This document shows, piece after piece, positions 43,731 through 52,808 of a stretch of DNA of 64,000 nt. Origin of the DNA: Pseudomonadota bacterium (GTDB lineage: Bacteria > Pseudomonadota > Gammaproteobacteria > Pseudomonadales > Moraxellaceae); the NCBI GenBank assembly GCA_021804565.1, contig JAJZHK010000001.1, positions 50,730 through 114,729 on the forward strand, read 5' to 3'. The translations under genes and the position numbers were made by a program. Below the pieces are notes generated by a model. The model worked only from the letters and a program-made list of their open reading frames with translations, was not told where the DNA came from and searched no databases. How positions within the stretch are numbered: the first letter of the stretch is position 1; each line of letters starts with the position of its first letter.

Positions 43731-44063
43731 ATGATACAGGGCGTAGGGCATCTTTCTCAGCTTTTGGCTGAAATGGACCGCATGAAGGCCTTGGCCAGCC
43801 CGCAAGGGCCTGTCGCTGGTGCGCACTCGGCGCCAGCCGGAGCTGATTTTGGTGCGGTCTTCAAAGGCGCTATAGGACAGGTCAATCAACTGCAGCAACA
43901 TGCGGATGCGATGCAAAAAGCCTTTGAGATGGGAGACAGCAAGGTCGATCTGACCCAGGTCATGGTGACCTTGCAAAAGGCCAATCTGGCTTTTGAAGGC
44001 ATGACCCAGGTGCGCAACAAGCTGATCGATGCTTACAAGGAAATCATGAGCATGTCGATTTGA
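43731..44063 (+). CDS. fliE: Flagellar hook-basal body protein FliE
   Basis: A 110-residue protein that joins the MS ring to the rod. The C-terminal half with DSKVDLTQVMVTLQKANLAF, of which the DLTQVMVTLQKANLAF part is diagnostic, and the ending RNKLIDAYKEIMSMSI, are the FliE signature. The first 40 residues are Gly/Ala-rich and variable. It has a GGAGG site upstream and is the first gene of a sigma-54-driven operon running through fliJ. Confidence 0.95.
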   Translation: MIQGVGHLSQLLAEMDRMKALASPQGPVAGAHSAPAGADFGAVFKGAIGQVNQLQQHADAMQKAFEMGDSKVDLTQVMVTLQKANLAFEGMTQVRNKLIDAYKEIMSMSI

Positions 44064-44075
44064 GGTGCATGAACC

Positions 44076-45830
44076 ATGAATGAGATCGTCAATCCCAGCA
44101 CCCCGGCGACCCTGCCGGTGCCTTTTCTCGAAGGGCTGACCCGTTTGGGGGTGCTCAAGCAGGCCGGTCTGCTGATCGGCCTGGCAGCCAGCGTTGCCCT
44201 TGGCGTGGCGGTTGTTCTTTGGTCGCGGGATACCCCTTACGAGGCGCTGGTGACCCAGCCGGATGCCCAGGCGGCCGCCCAGATCGGCACCCTCTTGGCG
44301 CAGTCGCACATCGATTACCGCATCGACCCCGACAGCGGTGTCATCATGGTCGATGGGCGCAAGCTGGACGAGGCCAAACTCAAACTGGCCAGCAGCGGTC
44401 TGGCGCCGAAAGCCAACCCGGGCTACGAACTGCTCGACAACGAGCCTTTTGGCAGCAGCCAGTTCATGGAGACGGCGCGTTACTACCGCTCGGTGGAAGG
44501 TGAGTTGGCGCGCACCATCAGCGCCATGGCCGGCATACGCGACGCGCGGGTCCACCTGGCCATACCCAAGCATTCGGTTTTTGTCGGTGACGACAGCCGC
44601 CCTTCGGCTTCGGTTTTTGTCAGTCAGATAGGACTGCAGCCGGTGGATCGTTCACAGGTGGCGGCCATCGTGCATCTGGTGGCGTCGAGTGTGCCGAATA
44701 TGCGCCCCGAAGATGTGACCTTGGTCGATCAGAGCGGCCATCTCCTGTCGAACGAGGACAATGATCCTGGTGCGCTGCTTTCTGAGCACCAGTTGCAGTA
44801 CCAAAAGCGTATGGAGAGTGATCTGCGCCAGCGTGTGCAGGACATGTTGACCCCCATACTCGGGCCCGGTGGCTTCCATGTTGAAGTTTCCGCCGACCTT
44901 GATTTCAATCGCGTCGAGCAGACCGCAGAAAACTACAATCCGGATCTCCCTGCGCTGCGCAGCGAACAGACGGTTGAGGAGACGCAAACAGCCGGTAGTG
45001 GTGCTGTCGGTGTGCCTGGGGCCTTGTCCAATCAACCACCGGCCGGCGGCAGTGCGCCGGCGACGACGAACGCCGCCAGCCAGCCCAAGACCGGCCCGGG
45101 TGCCAACAATGCGGCGGCGGCCAATACCGCCAGTGCCAGCTCAGGCACCAGCAGTTCGCCGGGCAGTGCCAGGCAGGAGTCGACCAAAAACTTTGAGCTC
45201 GATCATACCGTCAGCCATGTGCAGCAGCAGATCGGCGCCATCAAGCGTTTGTCGGTGGCGGTGGTGGTCGATAATATGTTTACGGTGGTCAAGACCGGCA
45301 AGGGCACGAAGACCCAGAGGGTGCCGCTCAATGCGCAGCAGTTGGCGCGGCTGAGCACCCTGGTGCGGGATTCGGTGGGCTATGATGCCACCCGTGGTGA
45401 TCAGGTGTCGGTGGTCAACCAGCCTTTTGTCGATATGAATGCGCTGGAGGCGACCTCGGCCCAGGAAGCAACCCCCTTCTGGAAGCAGCCCTGGTTCTTC
45501 ACGCTGTTGCGCCAGGGTCTCGGTGCCTTGTTCATCCTGCTGCTGGTTTTTGCGGTGTTGCGGCCGATTATGAAAAATCTTTCGCAAAAGGATGTGCAGG
45601 CGCAAAATGAGGAAGAAGAGGCGGCCTTGCATGAACTCGGTCTGTCCGGGCATGGTGAGGCCGATGAGGGTGGCCGGGTGACCTTGAGTGGCGCCGGTGA
45701 GGACCTGATGTTACCCGGGCCGCATGAAGGCTTTGAGAGTCAGCTGGCTGCCGTCAAGGCGATGATCGCCGAAGACCCTGGTCGGGTGGCGCAAGTGGTG
45801 AAAGACTGGATCAATGCAGAAGCCTCCTGA
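44076..45830 (+). CDS. fliF: Flagellar M-ring protein FliF
   Basis: A 584-residue MS-ring protein. A membrane helix at about residues 28-48 is followed by the YscJ/FliF domain (PYEALV, then DYRIDPDSGVIMV) and the FliF domain. A Pro/Ala/Ser/Gly-rich low-complexity segment of about 70 residues lies near 300-370. A second membrane helix lies near 475-495, and the cytoplasmic tail that binds FliG ends MIAEDPGRVAQVVKDWI. The rich linker is typical of the disordered periplasmic loop. Confidence 0.96.
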   Translation: MNEIVNPSTPATLPVPFLEGLTRLGVLKQAGLLIGLAASVALGVAVVLWSRDTPYEALVTQPDAQAAAQIGTLLAQSHIDYRIDPDSGVIMVDGRKLDEAKLKLASSGLAPKANPGYELLDNEPFGSSQFMETARYYRSVEGELARTISAMAGIRDARVHLAIPKHSVFVGDDSRPSASVFVSQIGLQPVDRSQVAAIVHLVASSVPNMRPEDVTLVDQSGHLLSNEDNDPGALLSEHQLQYQKRMESDLRQRVQDMLTPILGPGGFHVEVSADLDFNRVEQTAENYNPDLPALRSEQTVEETQTAGSGAVGVPGALSNQPPAGGSAPATTNAASQPKTGPGANNAAAANTASASSGTSSSPGSARQESTKNFELDHTVSHVQQQIGAIKRLSVAVVVDNMFTVVKTGKGTKTQRVPLNAQQLARLSTLVRDSVGYDATRGDQVSVVNQPFVDMNALEATSAQEATPFWKQPWFFTLLRQGLGALFILLLVFAVLRPIMKNLSQKDVQAQNEEEEAALHELGLSGHGEADEGGRVTLSGAGEDLMLPGPHEGFESQLAAVKAMIAEDPGRVAQVVKDWINAEAS

Positions 45831-45835
45831 GGTGA

Positions 45836-46873
45836 ATGATCGTGGCTGACAGCGATAAAGGCGAGCAAGGCTTGGTCGCCAGCAAAATGAACGCACTGGA
45901 ACGTGCCGCGGTGTTGCTGATGACTGTCGGCGAGCAGGATGCTGCCGCCGTGCTCAAACATCTCTCGCCGCGTGAGGTGCAGCGTTTGGGTACCACCATG
46001 GCGACCTTGGCCAACGTCCAGCGTGGCAGTGTCGAGGGTGTGTTCAACGATTTTATCGGTGTCGTCCGTGAGCAGACCGGCCTTGGGGTCGGTAATGAAG
46101 AGTACATCCGCAAGATGCTGGTGTCGGCTCTTGGTGAAGACCGGGCCGGATCCTTGATCGACCGTATCTTGCTGGGCGGCAACACCAAGGGTCTGGACAC
46201 CTTGAAGTGGCTGGATGCGCGCAGTGTCAGTGAGCTCATCCGTTATGAGCATCCACAGATCCAGGCCATCGTCATTTCCTACCTGGAATCCGATCAGGCC
46301 GCTGAGGTTCTGCAGAGTATGCCGGAAAATGTGCGTGTCGATCTGATCATGCGTATTGCCAAGCTGACCACGATACAGCCCACGGCGATACAGGAGCTCA
46401 ACGACATCCTCGAAAAGCAGTTCTCGGCCAGCAATGCCCCCCAAAAAGGATTGGGCGGCGTCAAGTGCGCGGCGGATATCATGAATTATCTGGATACCGC
46501 GGTGGAGGCCAAAATCATGGAGGATCTCAACAGCCAGGACGAAGGGGTGGCCGCGGCGATCGCCGACCTGATGTTTGTGTTCGAGAATCTCAAGGATGTC
46601 GATGATCGGGGCATACAGACTTTGTTGCGCGAAGTGGCTTCGGAGACCTTGATCGTGGCGCTCAAAGGCGTCGACGACGAGCTGCGTGAGAAGATCTTCC
46701 GTAATATGTCCAAGCGTGCCGCCGAGCTGCTCAAGGATGATCTCGAAAATCGCGGACCGGTCAAGGTCAGCGATGTGCAAACGGCGCAGAAGGAAATTTT
46801 GGCGGTGGCGCGGCGCCTGTCGGATGCCGGTGAGCTGGCTTTGGGTGGCAAAGGCGGCGAGCAGATGATTTGA
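45836..46873 (+). CDS. fliG: Flagellar motor switch protein FliG
   Basis: A 345-residue rotor protein with N, middle (EHPQ near residue 140) and C-terminal domains. The C-terminal domain includes the charged torque helix region VDDELREKIFRNMSKRA. It binds FliF and the stator. ATG 45836 lies close behind a GAGGTG site; GTG 45842 has better spacing and would shorten the protein by two codons. The protein follows fliF by 5 bases. Confidence 0.96.
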   Translation: MIVADSDKGEQGLVASKMNALERAAVLLMTVGEQDAAAVLKHLSPREVQRLGTTMATLANVQRGSVEGVFNDFIGVVREQTGLGVGNEEYIRKMLVSALGEDRAGSLIDRILLGGNTKGLDTLKWLDARSVSELIRYEHPQIQAIVISYLESDQAAEVLQSMPENVRVDLIMRIAKLTTIQPTAIQELNDILEKQFSASNAPQKGLGGVKCAADIMNYLDTAVEAKIMEDLNSQDEGVAAAIADLMFVFENLKDVDDRGIQTLLREVASETLIVALKGVDDELREKIFRNMSKRAAELLKDDLENRGPVKVSDVQTAQKEILAVARRLSDAGELALGGKGGEQMI

Positions 46874-46904
46874 ACGCCATAAGGGTATGGAGCGTGGAGG
46901 CAGC

Positions 46905-47573
46905 ATGGCTGAGCGTAGCGATATGAGTGCTCAGGGGCGGCTCAGCGCCTATGAGCGCTGGGAGATTCCCAGCCTGGATGAGCCTCAAGCCCAACGATCG
47001 GCCGTGGTGCAGGAGCGTATGCGCCTGCCGACCGCTGAGGAACTCGAGGATCTGCGCCGGCAGGCGCATGAGGCAGGCTACGCCAGTGGTCGTGAGCAGG
47101 GTTTGCAGCAGGGCCGGCAAGAAGGACTGCAGCAGGGGCAGGCCGAGGTGGCTGCACAAGCGGCACGCTTGGCGGCGCTCATTCATGCCTATACCCATCC
47201 CATCGAGCAGCAGGGCGAGGCCTTGGCCCACGAGCTGGTGCAGATGAGCAAGGATCTGGCGCAAGCGGTGATCGAGCAGGAGGTGCGAACCTCCAGCGCG
47301 GCCTTGCAAGCCATCATCATGCGCGCCTTGCAGCAGATCGATGCGCGCGCGCAGGCGCTGACCCTGCAGCTCAACCCTGAGGATGCGCGTCTTTTGCGTG
47401 AGCAGTTGCAGGCGCAAGCACTCTGGCAGGAGCAGTGGCGCATCACTGAGAATCCCTTGCTGACGCAAGGCGGCTGCATCATCGAAACCCCCACCCACTA
47501 TCTGGATGCGCGCATGGATGAGCGGCGGGAGCAGGTCTTTGCCAGCCTGGACAGTGCCCATGGATCTGCTTGA
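46905..47573 (+). CDS. fliH: Flagellar assembly protein FliH
   Basis: A 222-residue protein that regulates the FliI ATPase. The N-terminal part is variable. A GxxxG-type region ([21 protein letters not shown]) at about residues 57-77 is diagnostic of FliH, and the C-terminal part ends in the conserved [21 protein letters not shown] 46905 follows GGAGG at 4 bases; ATG 46887 is a possible longer start. It overlaps fliI by 14 bases. Confidence 0.93.
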   Translation: MAERSDMSAQGRLSAYERWEIPSLDEPQAQRSAVVQERMRLPTAEELEDLRRQAHEAGYASGREQGLQQGRQEGLQQGQAEVAAQAARLAALIHAYTHPIEQQGEALAHELVQMSKDLAQAVIEQEVRTSSAALQAIIMRALQQIDARAQALTLQLNPEDARLLREQLQAQALWQEQWRITENPLLTQGGCIIETPTHYLDARMDERREQVFASLDSAHGSA

Positions 47574-48888
47574 GCGCTTGCGTCTGCAGCGTCAGGCGAT
47601 CACGGCACCACCGCTACGCGTCGCCGGCAGACTGACACGCATGGTGGGCATGACTTTGGAGGCGGTGGGGCTGAACAGTGTCACCGGGGGGCGCTGTCTG
47701 ATCATGCGCGAAGAGGGGGAGCCGATTGAGGCGGAGGTGCTCGGTTTCCATGGCGATCTTACCTACCTGATGCCGGTCAGCGGTATCGAGGGTCTGCGTC
47801 CTGGTGCACCGGTCCAGGCGGCCGCAGGTGTGGCGCAGTTTCCAGCGGGCCTGGCCCTGCTCGGGCGGGTGATCGACGGTCGTGGGCGTCCTCTCGATGG
47901 CCATGGTCCCTTGCGTACCCAGGAGTCGGTCGGATTGCAAGGTCAGGTGATCAATCCTTTGCACCGGCAGCCGATCACCACAGCGATGGACGTCGGGGTG
48001 CGTGCCATCAACGCGCTGACCACCGTCGGTCGTGGCCAGCGCATGGGTTTGTTCGCCGGCTCGGGGGTCGGTAAAAGCGTGCTCCTGGGCATGATGGCGC
48101 GCCACGCCCAGGCCGACGTCATCGTCGTCGGCCTGATCGGTGAGCGTGGTCGGGAAGTCAAGGAGTTCATCCACGATATCCTCGGTGAAGAGGGCATGCG
48201 TAAGGCGGTCGTGGTGGCGGCGCCCGCCGATGACCCGCCTTTGTTGCGCTTGCATGCAGCGGCCTTGGCCACCGCCTTGGCAGAGAATTTTCGTGATCAA
48301 GGGCAGCACGTGCTCCTGCTCATGGACTCCTTGACCCGCTACGCGCAAGCGCAGCGGGAAATCGGACTGGCGGTCGGTGAGCCGCCGGCCACCAAGGGTT
48401 ATCCGCCTTCGGCTTTTGCCAAGTTGCCGGCGCTGGTCGAACGTGCTGGCAATGGCTTGCAGGGTGTCGGCTCGATGACCGCGTTCTACACCGTGCTGAC
48501 CGAAGGTGACGACCTTCAGGATCCTATCGCCGACGCCGCCCGTGCCATTCTCGATGGCCACCTGGTGCTTTCGCGCCGCTTGGCCGACGAGGGACATTTT
48601 CCGGCTATAGATATCGAGGCATCGATCTCCCGACTGATGCCGGTGCTGTCGACCCCTGAGCAACTTCGTCGGGCTTTGCGTTTCAAGCAGATGTCCTCGC
48701 GCTATCAACAAAATCGCGACTTGATCGCTATCGGTGCCTATGCCCGAGGTTCCGATGTCGATACCGATTTTTATATCGAGCATCGTTCCGTCATCCTCGA
48801 TTTTCTGCGCCAGGGCATGCTTGAAAAAAGCAGCCTCGATGAAGCTCGCCTGCGCCTTGAGCGGCTCTTGCAGGGCGTGGCTTCCTGA
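47560..48888 (+). CDS. fliI: Flagellar type III export ATPase FliI
   Basis: A 442-residue ATPase with P-loop [11 protein letters not shown], Walker B region [18 protein letters not shown], and the conserved [14 protein letters not shown]. It drives export of flagellar subunits with FliH and FliJ. ATG 47560 ([12 protein letters not shown]) matches the normal FliI start; starting further upstream would add 18 residues read from the fliH tail. It overlaps fliJ by one base in TGATG. Confidence 0.96.
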   Translation: MDLLERLRLQRQAITAPPLRVAGRLTRMVGMTLEAVGLNSVTGGRCLIMREEGEPIEAEVLGFHGDLTYLMPVSGIEGLRPGAPVQAAAGVAQFPAGLALLGRVIDGRGRPLDGHGPLRTQESVGLQGQVINPLHRQPITTAMDVGVRAINALTTVGRGQRMGLFAGSGVGKSVLLGMMARHAQADVIVVGLIGERGREVKEFIHDILGEEGMRKAVVVAAPADDPPLLRLHAAALATALAENFRDQGQHVLLLMDSLTRYAQAQREIGLAVGEPPATKGYPPSAFAKLPALVERAGNGLQGVGSMTAFYTVLTEGDDLQDPIADAARAILDGHLVLSRRLADEGHFPAIDIEASISRLMPVLSTPEQLRRALRFKQMSSRYQQNRDLIAIGAYARGSDVDTDFYIEHRSVILDFLRQGMLEKSSLDEARLRLERLLQGVAS

Positions 48889-49319
48889 TGGACAAGCGCA
48901 CCCTGCAGCATCTGCGGACCCGGGCTCAGGAAGAGGCGGATGCGCAAGGGCGTCAATGGGCCGCCATGCAAGCCCATCTGCACGAGGCGCAGCGGCGCCT
49001 GCACGAGCTGGGCGCCTATGAGCAGGCCAGCTATGCCCAGCCCCTGCTGGCGGAGCATGCGCGCCAGCTGGAAGAGCGCAGCCTGTTTTTGAGCAAGTTG
49101 CGTGAGGCTTGGGCGCAACAGCGTCAACAGTGCGAGTTTTATGCCGCACGCTTGCAGGAGCAGCGTCTGCGTTGGCAGGCTGCACAAGTTCGGGCACAGT
49201 CCCTGGACCTCCTGGCAGCCCGGCAAGACGATGAGCTGCAAAGGCTGGAGCGTCGTCGAGAGCAGGCCGAGCTCGATGAATTCGCACAGCGTCGCCGCGG
49301 CGATGTCGGCATGAACTAA
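48888..49319 (+). CDS. fliJ: Flagellar export protein FliJ
   Basis: A 143-residue almost wholly helical, charged protein forming a long coiled coil, which fits FliJ, the central stalk of the export ATPase. The sequence itself is weakly conserved, so the call rests on coiled-coil character, length, and position directly after fliI with a TGATG overlap. It ends the classic fliE-J group; the next gene is cheR, not fliK. Confidence 0.85.
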   Translation: MDKRTLQHLRTRAQEEADAQGRQWAAMQAHLHEAQRRLHELGAYEQASYAQPLLAEHARQLEERSLFLSKLREAWAQQRQQCEFYAARLQEQRLRWQAAQVRAQSLDLLAARQDDELQRLERRREQAELDEFAQRRRGDVGMN

Positions 49320-49362
49320 ACTTGTCTCAGGAGCAGTTCGCTTCACAGCAGGGCAGTAGGTG

Positions 49363-50208
49363 ATGGAGGCATGGGACGACGGGTTTCTGCGCCGCGAGTT
49401 TTCTTTCAGCCGGCAGGATTTTGCGTTCTTGGCTGCACTCGCTGAACGGCGACTGGGGCTGATGCTGTCGCTCAGCAAGGCGGAGATGGTCTACAGCCGT
49501 CTCGCCCGTCGCCTGCGTCAGCGGCGGCTTCCCGACTTTGCCGCTTACTGTCGGCTCCTGCAAGATGAGGGCGGCGATGAGATGCCTCATTTTATCCATG
49601 CCATCACCACCCATCTGACCGCTTTTTTTCGTGAGGAGCACCATTTCACCGCCCTGCAGGCAAAGATCTTTCCTGCTTTGGAGGAGCGCCAGGGCAGCCG
49701 GCGTCGACTGCGCCTGTGGTGTGCCGCCTGTTCGAGTGGTGAGGAGGCTTACTCCCTGGCGATGGCCGTCCAGGAGTATGGACGCTTCGCCGATTGGGAC
49801 GTGCAGATCCTGGCGACCGATGTCGACGTCGAGGTTCTGGCCCAGGCTTGTGCCGGGGTCTATGCGCCCGAACGGGTGATCGGTCTGCATCCTGAGCGGC
49901 AGCGTCGCTTCTTCTCGCGGCGCCACGACGGGCTCTACCAGGTGCACCGCGATCTGGCCAGCATGATCAGCTTTCGACCGGGCAATCTGCTCGAGCCTGG
50001 CGGCGCTGGCGAGACTTGGGACGTCATATTTTGTCGCAATGTCATGATCTATTTTAGTCCGGCCCAAAGGCAGCGCCTGATCAGCCAGTTTGCCCGTGTG
50101 CAGTTGCCGCAGTCCTATCTGGCGCTCGGTCATGCGGAAACCATAGGCACCGAGCTGGCGCAGCTGTACGGCGAGTATGGGCAGACCCTGTACCGACGAT
50201 GTGGATGA
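49363..50208 (+). CDS. cheR: Chemotaxis methyltransferase CheR
   Basis: A 281-residue SAM-dependent methyltransferase. The N-terminal helical domain has HAITTHLTAFFREEHHF. The catalytic domain has WCAACSSGEEAYSLAM (SAM binding), ATDVDVEVL and DVIFCRNVMIYF. It methylates Glu on chemoreceptors. ATG 49363 is preferred over GTG 49360. No cheB is present in the window. It stands between fliJ and hsbA, much as cheR1 neighbours hsbA in Pseudomonas. Confidence 0.94.
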   Translation: MEAWDDGFLRREFSFSRQDFAFLAALAERRLGLMLSLSKAEMVYSRLARRLRQRRLPDFAAYCRLLQDEGGDEMPHFIHAITTHLTAFFREEHHFTALQAKIFPALEERQGSRRRLRLWCAACSSGEEAYSLAMAVQEYGRFADWDVQILATDVDVEVLAQACAGVYAPERVIGLHPERQRRFFSRRHDGLYQVHRDLASMISFRPGNLLEPGGAGETWDVIFCRNVMIYFSPAQRQRLISQFARVQLPQSYLALGHAETIGTELAQLYGEYGQTLYRRCG

Positions 50209-50270
50209 TTCGACGAGCAATTTGGCAAGGCTGTTCTATGCTTGGGTAAGCAATAGCGAGGAGGTGCTTT

Positions 50271-50576
50271 ATGAGCGTCGTGGCCACGGCGGCGGCCGGT
50301 GGAGGTGGGGTGGTGATCCGTGTACGTGGTCGTTTTGACTTCAGTACGCATCAGGAGTTTCGCTCAGCTTACGAGAATGCAGCGCCCGGAACACGTGACT
50401 TCGAGGTTGATCTCAAGGAAGCGACTTATCTGGACAGCTCGGCACTGGGTATGTTGCTGCTCCTGCGCGACCATGCCGGTGGTGATCACGCCCAGATACG
50501 CATCACACACTGCAATCCAGACGTACGCAAGATTTTGACGATCTCCAATTTTGAAGAGCTGTTCGCCATACAATAG
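50271..50576 (+). CDS. hsbA: STAS anti-sigma factor antagonist HsbA
   Basis: A 101-residue STAS protein with Ser56 in LDSSALGMLL, the site phosphorylated in this family. In Pseudomonas aeruginosa HsbA switches partners between HsbR, FlgM and a diguanylate cyclase, linking flagellar genes and biofilm state. A GAGGAGGTG ribosome site precedes it. The identification rests on the STAS motif together with hsbR and hptB directly downstream in the same order. Confidence 0.88.
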   Translation: MSVVATAAAGGGGVVIRVRGRFDFSTHQEFRSAYENAAPGTRDFEVDLKEATYLDSSALGMLLLLRDHAGGDHAQIRITHCNPDVRKILTISNFEELFAIQ

Positions 50577-50614
50577 AGCATAGGTGGCGCTGATGAGGCG
50601 CGCAGGGAGGGGCT

Positions 50615-52285
50615 ATGGCGGCACTGACCGTGTTGATCGCTGACGACAATACCAGCGATCGCATGATCTTGCGCGCTATCGTCAAGCGCCTGGGCCACGA
50701 AGTCATCGAAGCCGCGGATGGCCAGCAAGCGGTGGCCATGTTCGAAGCGCACCATCCTGACATCATCCTGATGGACGTTTTCATGCCCAATATGGATGGC
50801 CAGCAAGCCGCCTGGATCATCAAGCAACGGGCTGGCGATGATCTGGTGCCCATCATCTTCTTGTCCTCGCTGCATGCCGCTGATGAACTCGCCGACTGTC
50901 TGGATGCCGGTGGCGATGACTTTCTTTCCAAGCCTTACAATCGGGTCATATTGCAGGCCAAGATTCAGGCGTTTGGACGTATGCGGGCCCTGCATGCGCA
51001 GGTCGTGCAGCAAAGGGCCCACCTGGTGCGCGAACAGGCTGTCGCCAAGTCGGTGTTCGATTCCATCGTTCACCATGGCGCCATGCATCTGCCCAATGTG
51101 CGCTATCTGATTTCACCGATGTCCATTTTCAATGGCGATGTCATGCTGGTGGCACGGCAGCCCTCCGGTGGCCTGTCCATTCTCCTCGGCGATTTCACCG
51201 GCCATGGCTTGCCGGCAGCCATCGGGGCGATGCCGGTATCAGAGATTTTTTATGGGATGACCAACAAGGGTTTCGCTTTGCGCGAGATCACTGCCGAAAT
51301 CAACCGCAAGCTGAAAAACATACTGCCACTGGGTATTTTTTGCTGTGCCAATCTGATCGACCTCAATTTTCGAAATCGGACGATAGAAGTCTGGTGTGGC
51401 GGCTTGCCGGACAATGTCATCTACAATCGGCGCACCCGACACATCCATGTCTTGCGTTCCAAACACATGCCTTTGGGGGTGCTGCAGCCGGAGCGTTTTC
51501 GTTACGAACCCTACTTCTTCAGCATGGATGCCGATGATGTGCTCTATCTGTGGTCAGACGGCATCGTCGAGACCGGCAATAGTGAAGGGGAGATGTTCGG
51601 CGAAGAGCGACTGATGCAGGTGTTTCATGATCCGGACACGCGTGACCAGGCTTTTGATGCGCTGGTCGAGCGGGTGGCCAGTTTTGCCGCCGACGGCCAA
51701 CGCCATGACGATCATACCCTGCTCGAGGTCAGTATGCTGTCAGCGGCAGACCTGGCCGACGAGGCCGAGAACCTGGGCGAGTCGGGCTTGGTCAGCGGAG
51801 CGCGTGACTGGCGTTTCCTGTTTGAACTGCGCAACCAGTCCTTGGCCAATTTTGATCCCCTGCCCCTGCTGGTGCATATGCTCATGGAGGTCCCGGGTTT
51901 GCGTGAGCGTTTCAGCCAGATCTATACTCTGCTCGCGGAGTTGTACTCCAATGCCCTGGATCACGGCATCTTAGGACTGGACTCCACCTTGAAAGGCTCG
52001 CCGGAGGGTTTTGCCAGCTATTATCAGATGCGGGTGCAAAGGTTGGCGGCGGTGCAGACGGCGCATATTGAGGTGCGCATGGAGCATCGTCCGCAGGGAC
52101 GAGGTGGCGAGCTGATCCTCGAGATTGCCGATAGTGGACCGGGATTCGACCACCAGGGCGCCTCCTTCAAGGCCAAACAGCAGGGTTATAGTGGCCGTGG
52201 CCTGTCGCTGATACGCTCTTTGTGCACGGATCTTACTTACCTCGGCTGCGGCAACCGTGTGCGTGCGGTCTATCGTTGGGAGTAG
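50615..52285 (+). CDS. hsbR: Response regulator HsbR (receiver, PP2C phosphatase, anti-sigma kinase)
   Basis: A 556-residue three-part regulator. The receiver has Asp10-Asp11 and phospho-acceptor Asp54 in LMDVFMPNMDG, with Lys in LSKPYN. The PP2C (SpoIIE-like) phosphatase has LGDFTGHGLPAA, MPLGV and LWSDGIVE. A GHKL anti-sigma kinase domain ends it, with LAELYSNALDHG and IADSGPGF and GRGLSLIRSL. It phosphorylates or dephosphorylates HsbA, under control of HptB. All three active sites look intact. Confidence 0.92.
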   Translation: MAALTVLIADDNTSDRMILRAIVKRLGHEVIEAADGQQAVAMFEAHHPDIILMDVFMPNMDGQQAAWIIKQRAGDDLVPIIFLSSLHAADELADCLDAGGDDFLSKPYNRVILQAKIQAFGRMRALHAQVVQQRAHLVREQAVAKSVFDSIVHHGAMHLPNVRYLISPMSIFNGDVMLVARQPSGGLSILLGDFTGHGLPAAIGAMPVSEIFYGMTNKGFALREITAEINRKLKNILPLGIFCCANLIDLNFRNRTIEVWCGGLPDNVIYNRRTRHIHVLRSKHMPLGVLQPERFRYEPYFFSMDADDVLYLWSDGIVETGNSEGEMFGEERLMQVFHDPDTRDQAFDALVERVASFAADGQRHDDHTLLEVSMLSAADLADEAENLGESGLVSGARDWRFLFELRNQSLANFDPLPLLVHMLMEVPGLRERFSQIYTLLAELYSNALDHGILGLDSTLKGSPEGFASYYQMRVQRLAAVQTAHIEVRMEHRPQGRGGELILEIADSGPGFDHQGASFKAKQQGYSGRGLSLIRSLCTDLTYLGCGNRVRAVYRWE

Positions 52286-52288
52286 CTT

Positions 52289-52657
52289 ATGTCCACATCC
52301 AGCATCATCGATAGCGACCTTCCTTGTCTGGATCGAGATGTTCTCGAGAGCCTGCGTGACATCATGCAGGATGACTTTCATGACTTGATCGAAACCTTCG
52401 TCAAGGACGCCAGACTGCGCTGCCAGGTGTTGCACAATGCCCAGCAGCAGGGAGATCTGGACGCTTTGCGCCGCGCCGCGCATAGCTTCAAGGGTTCGAG
52501 CGCCAATATCGGCGCTCACCGGCTGAGTGATCTCTGCCGGCAGTTGGAAGATGGTCTGGTCAATGGCAGCGATATTTCGCTGCCGTCTTATCTGGCGAGC
52601 ATCGAGTCGGCCAGTGCCGAGGTGCTCGCACAGCTGGAGCAGTTTCTGGCGACCTGA
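52289..52657 (+). CDS. hptB: Histidine phosphotransfer protein HptB
   Basis: A 122-residue Hpt protein with His65 in AAHSFKGSSANIGA. It relays phosphate from hybrid kinases to the HsbR receiver. The start is 3 bases after hsbR. As in Pseudomonas, hsbA, hsbR and hptB are consecutive. The sensor kinases that would feed it are outside the window. Confidence 0.92.
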   Translation: MSTSSIIDSDLPCLDRDVLESLRDIMQDDFHDLIETFVKDARLRCQVLHNAQQQGDLDALRRAAHSFKGSSANIGAHRLSDLCRQLEDGLVNGSDISLPSYLASIESASAEVLAQLEQFLAT

Positions 52658-52757
52658 AACCAAGCCCAGCTTTGCACCGAAACGCCCTCCCGCTGTACGC
52701 GCCAGGGTGCGAGCATTGAAGCGGACCCGCTGATCTCCATCCCGGTCATGACGGCAC

Positions 52758-52785
52758 TTGTCGTGCTCCCGGTCGGCCGTATAAT
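52758..52785 (+). promoter_or_regulatory. Sigma-70 promoter of gltX
   Basis: TTGTCG (52758-52763), 16 bases, then a perfect TATAAT (52780-52785), followed by the gltX ATG 24 bases after the -10. The 151-base gap after hptB holds no other feature I can see. Confidence 0.8.
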
Positions 52786-52808
52786 GGCGGCCTCTGAGGA
52801 GAATCTCG

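Noticed and set aside
47614..49287. Long frame opposite fliI and fliJ
   Set aside because: FliI motifs on the plus strand are complete and the antisense product is low-complexity.
50230..50252. Sigma-54-like TTGGCAAGGCTGTTCTATGC before hsbA
   Set aside because: The GG element is good but the -12 GC is not at the required spacing.
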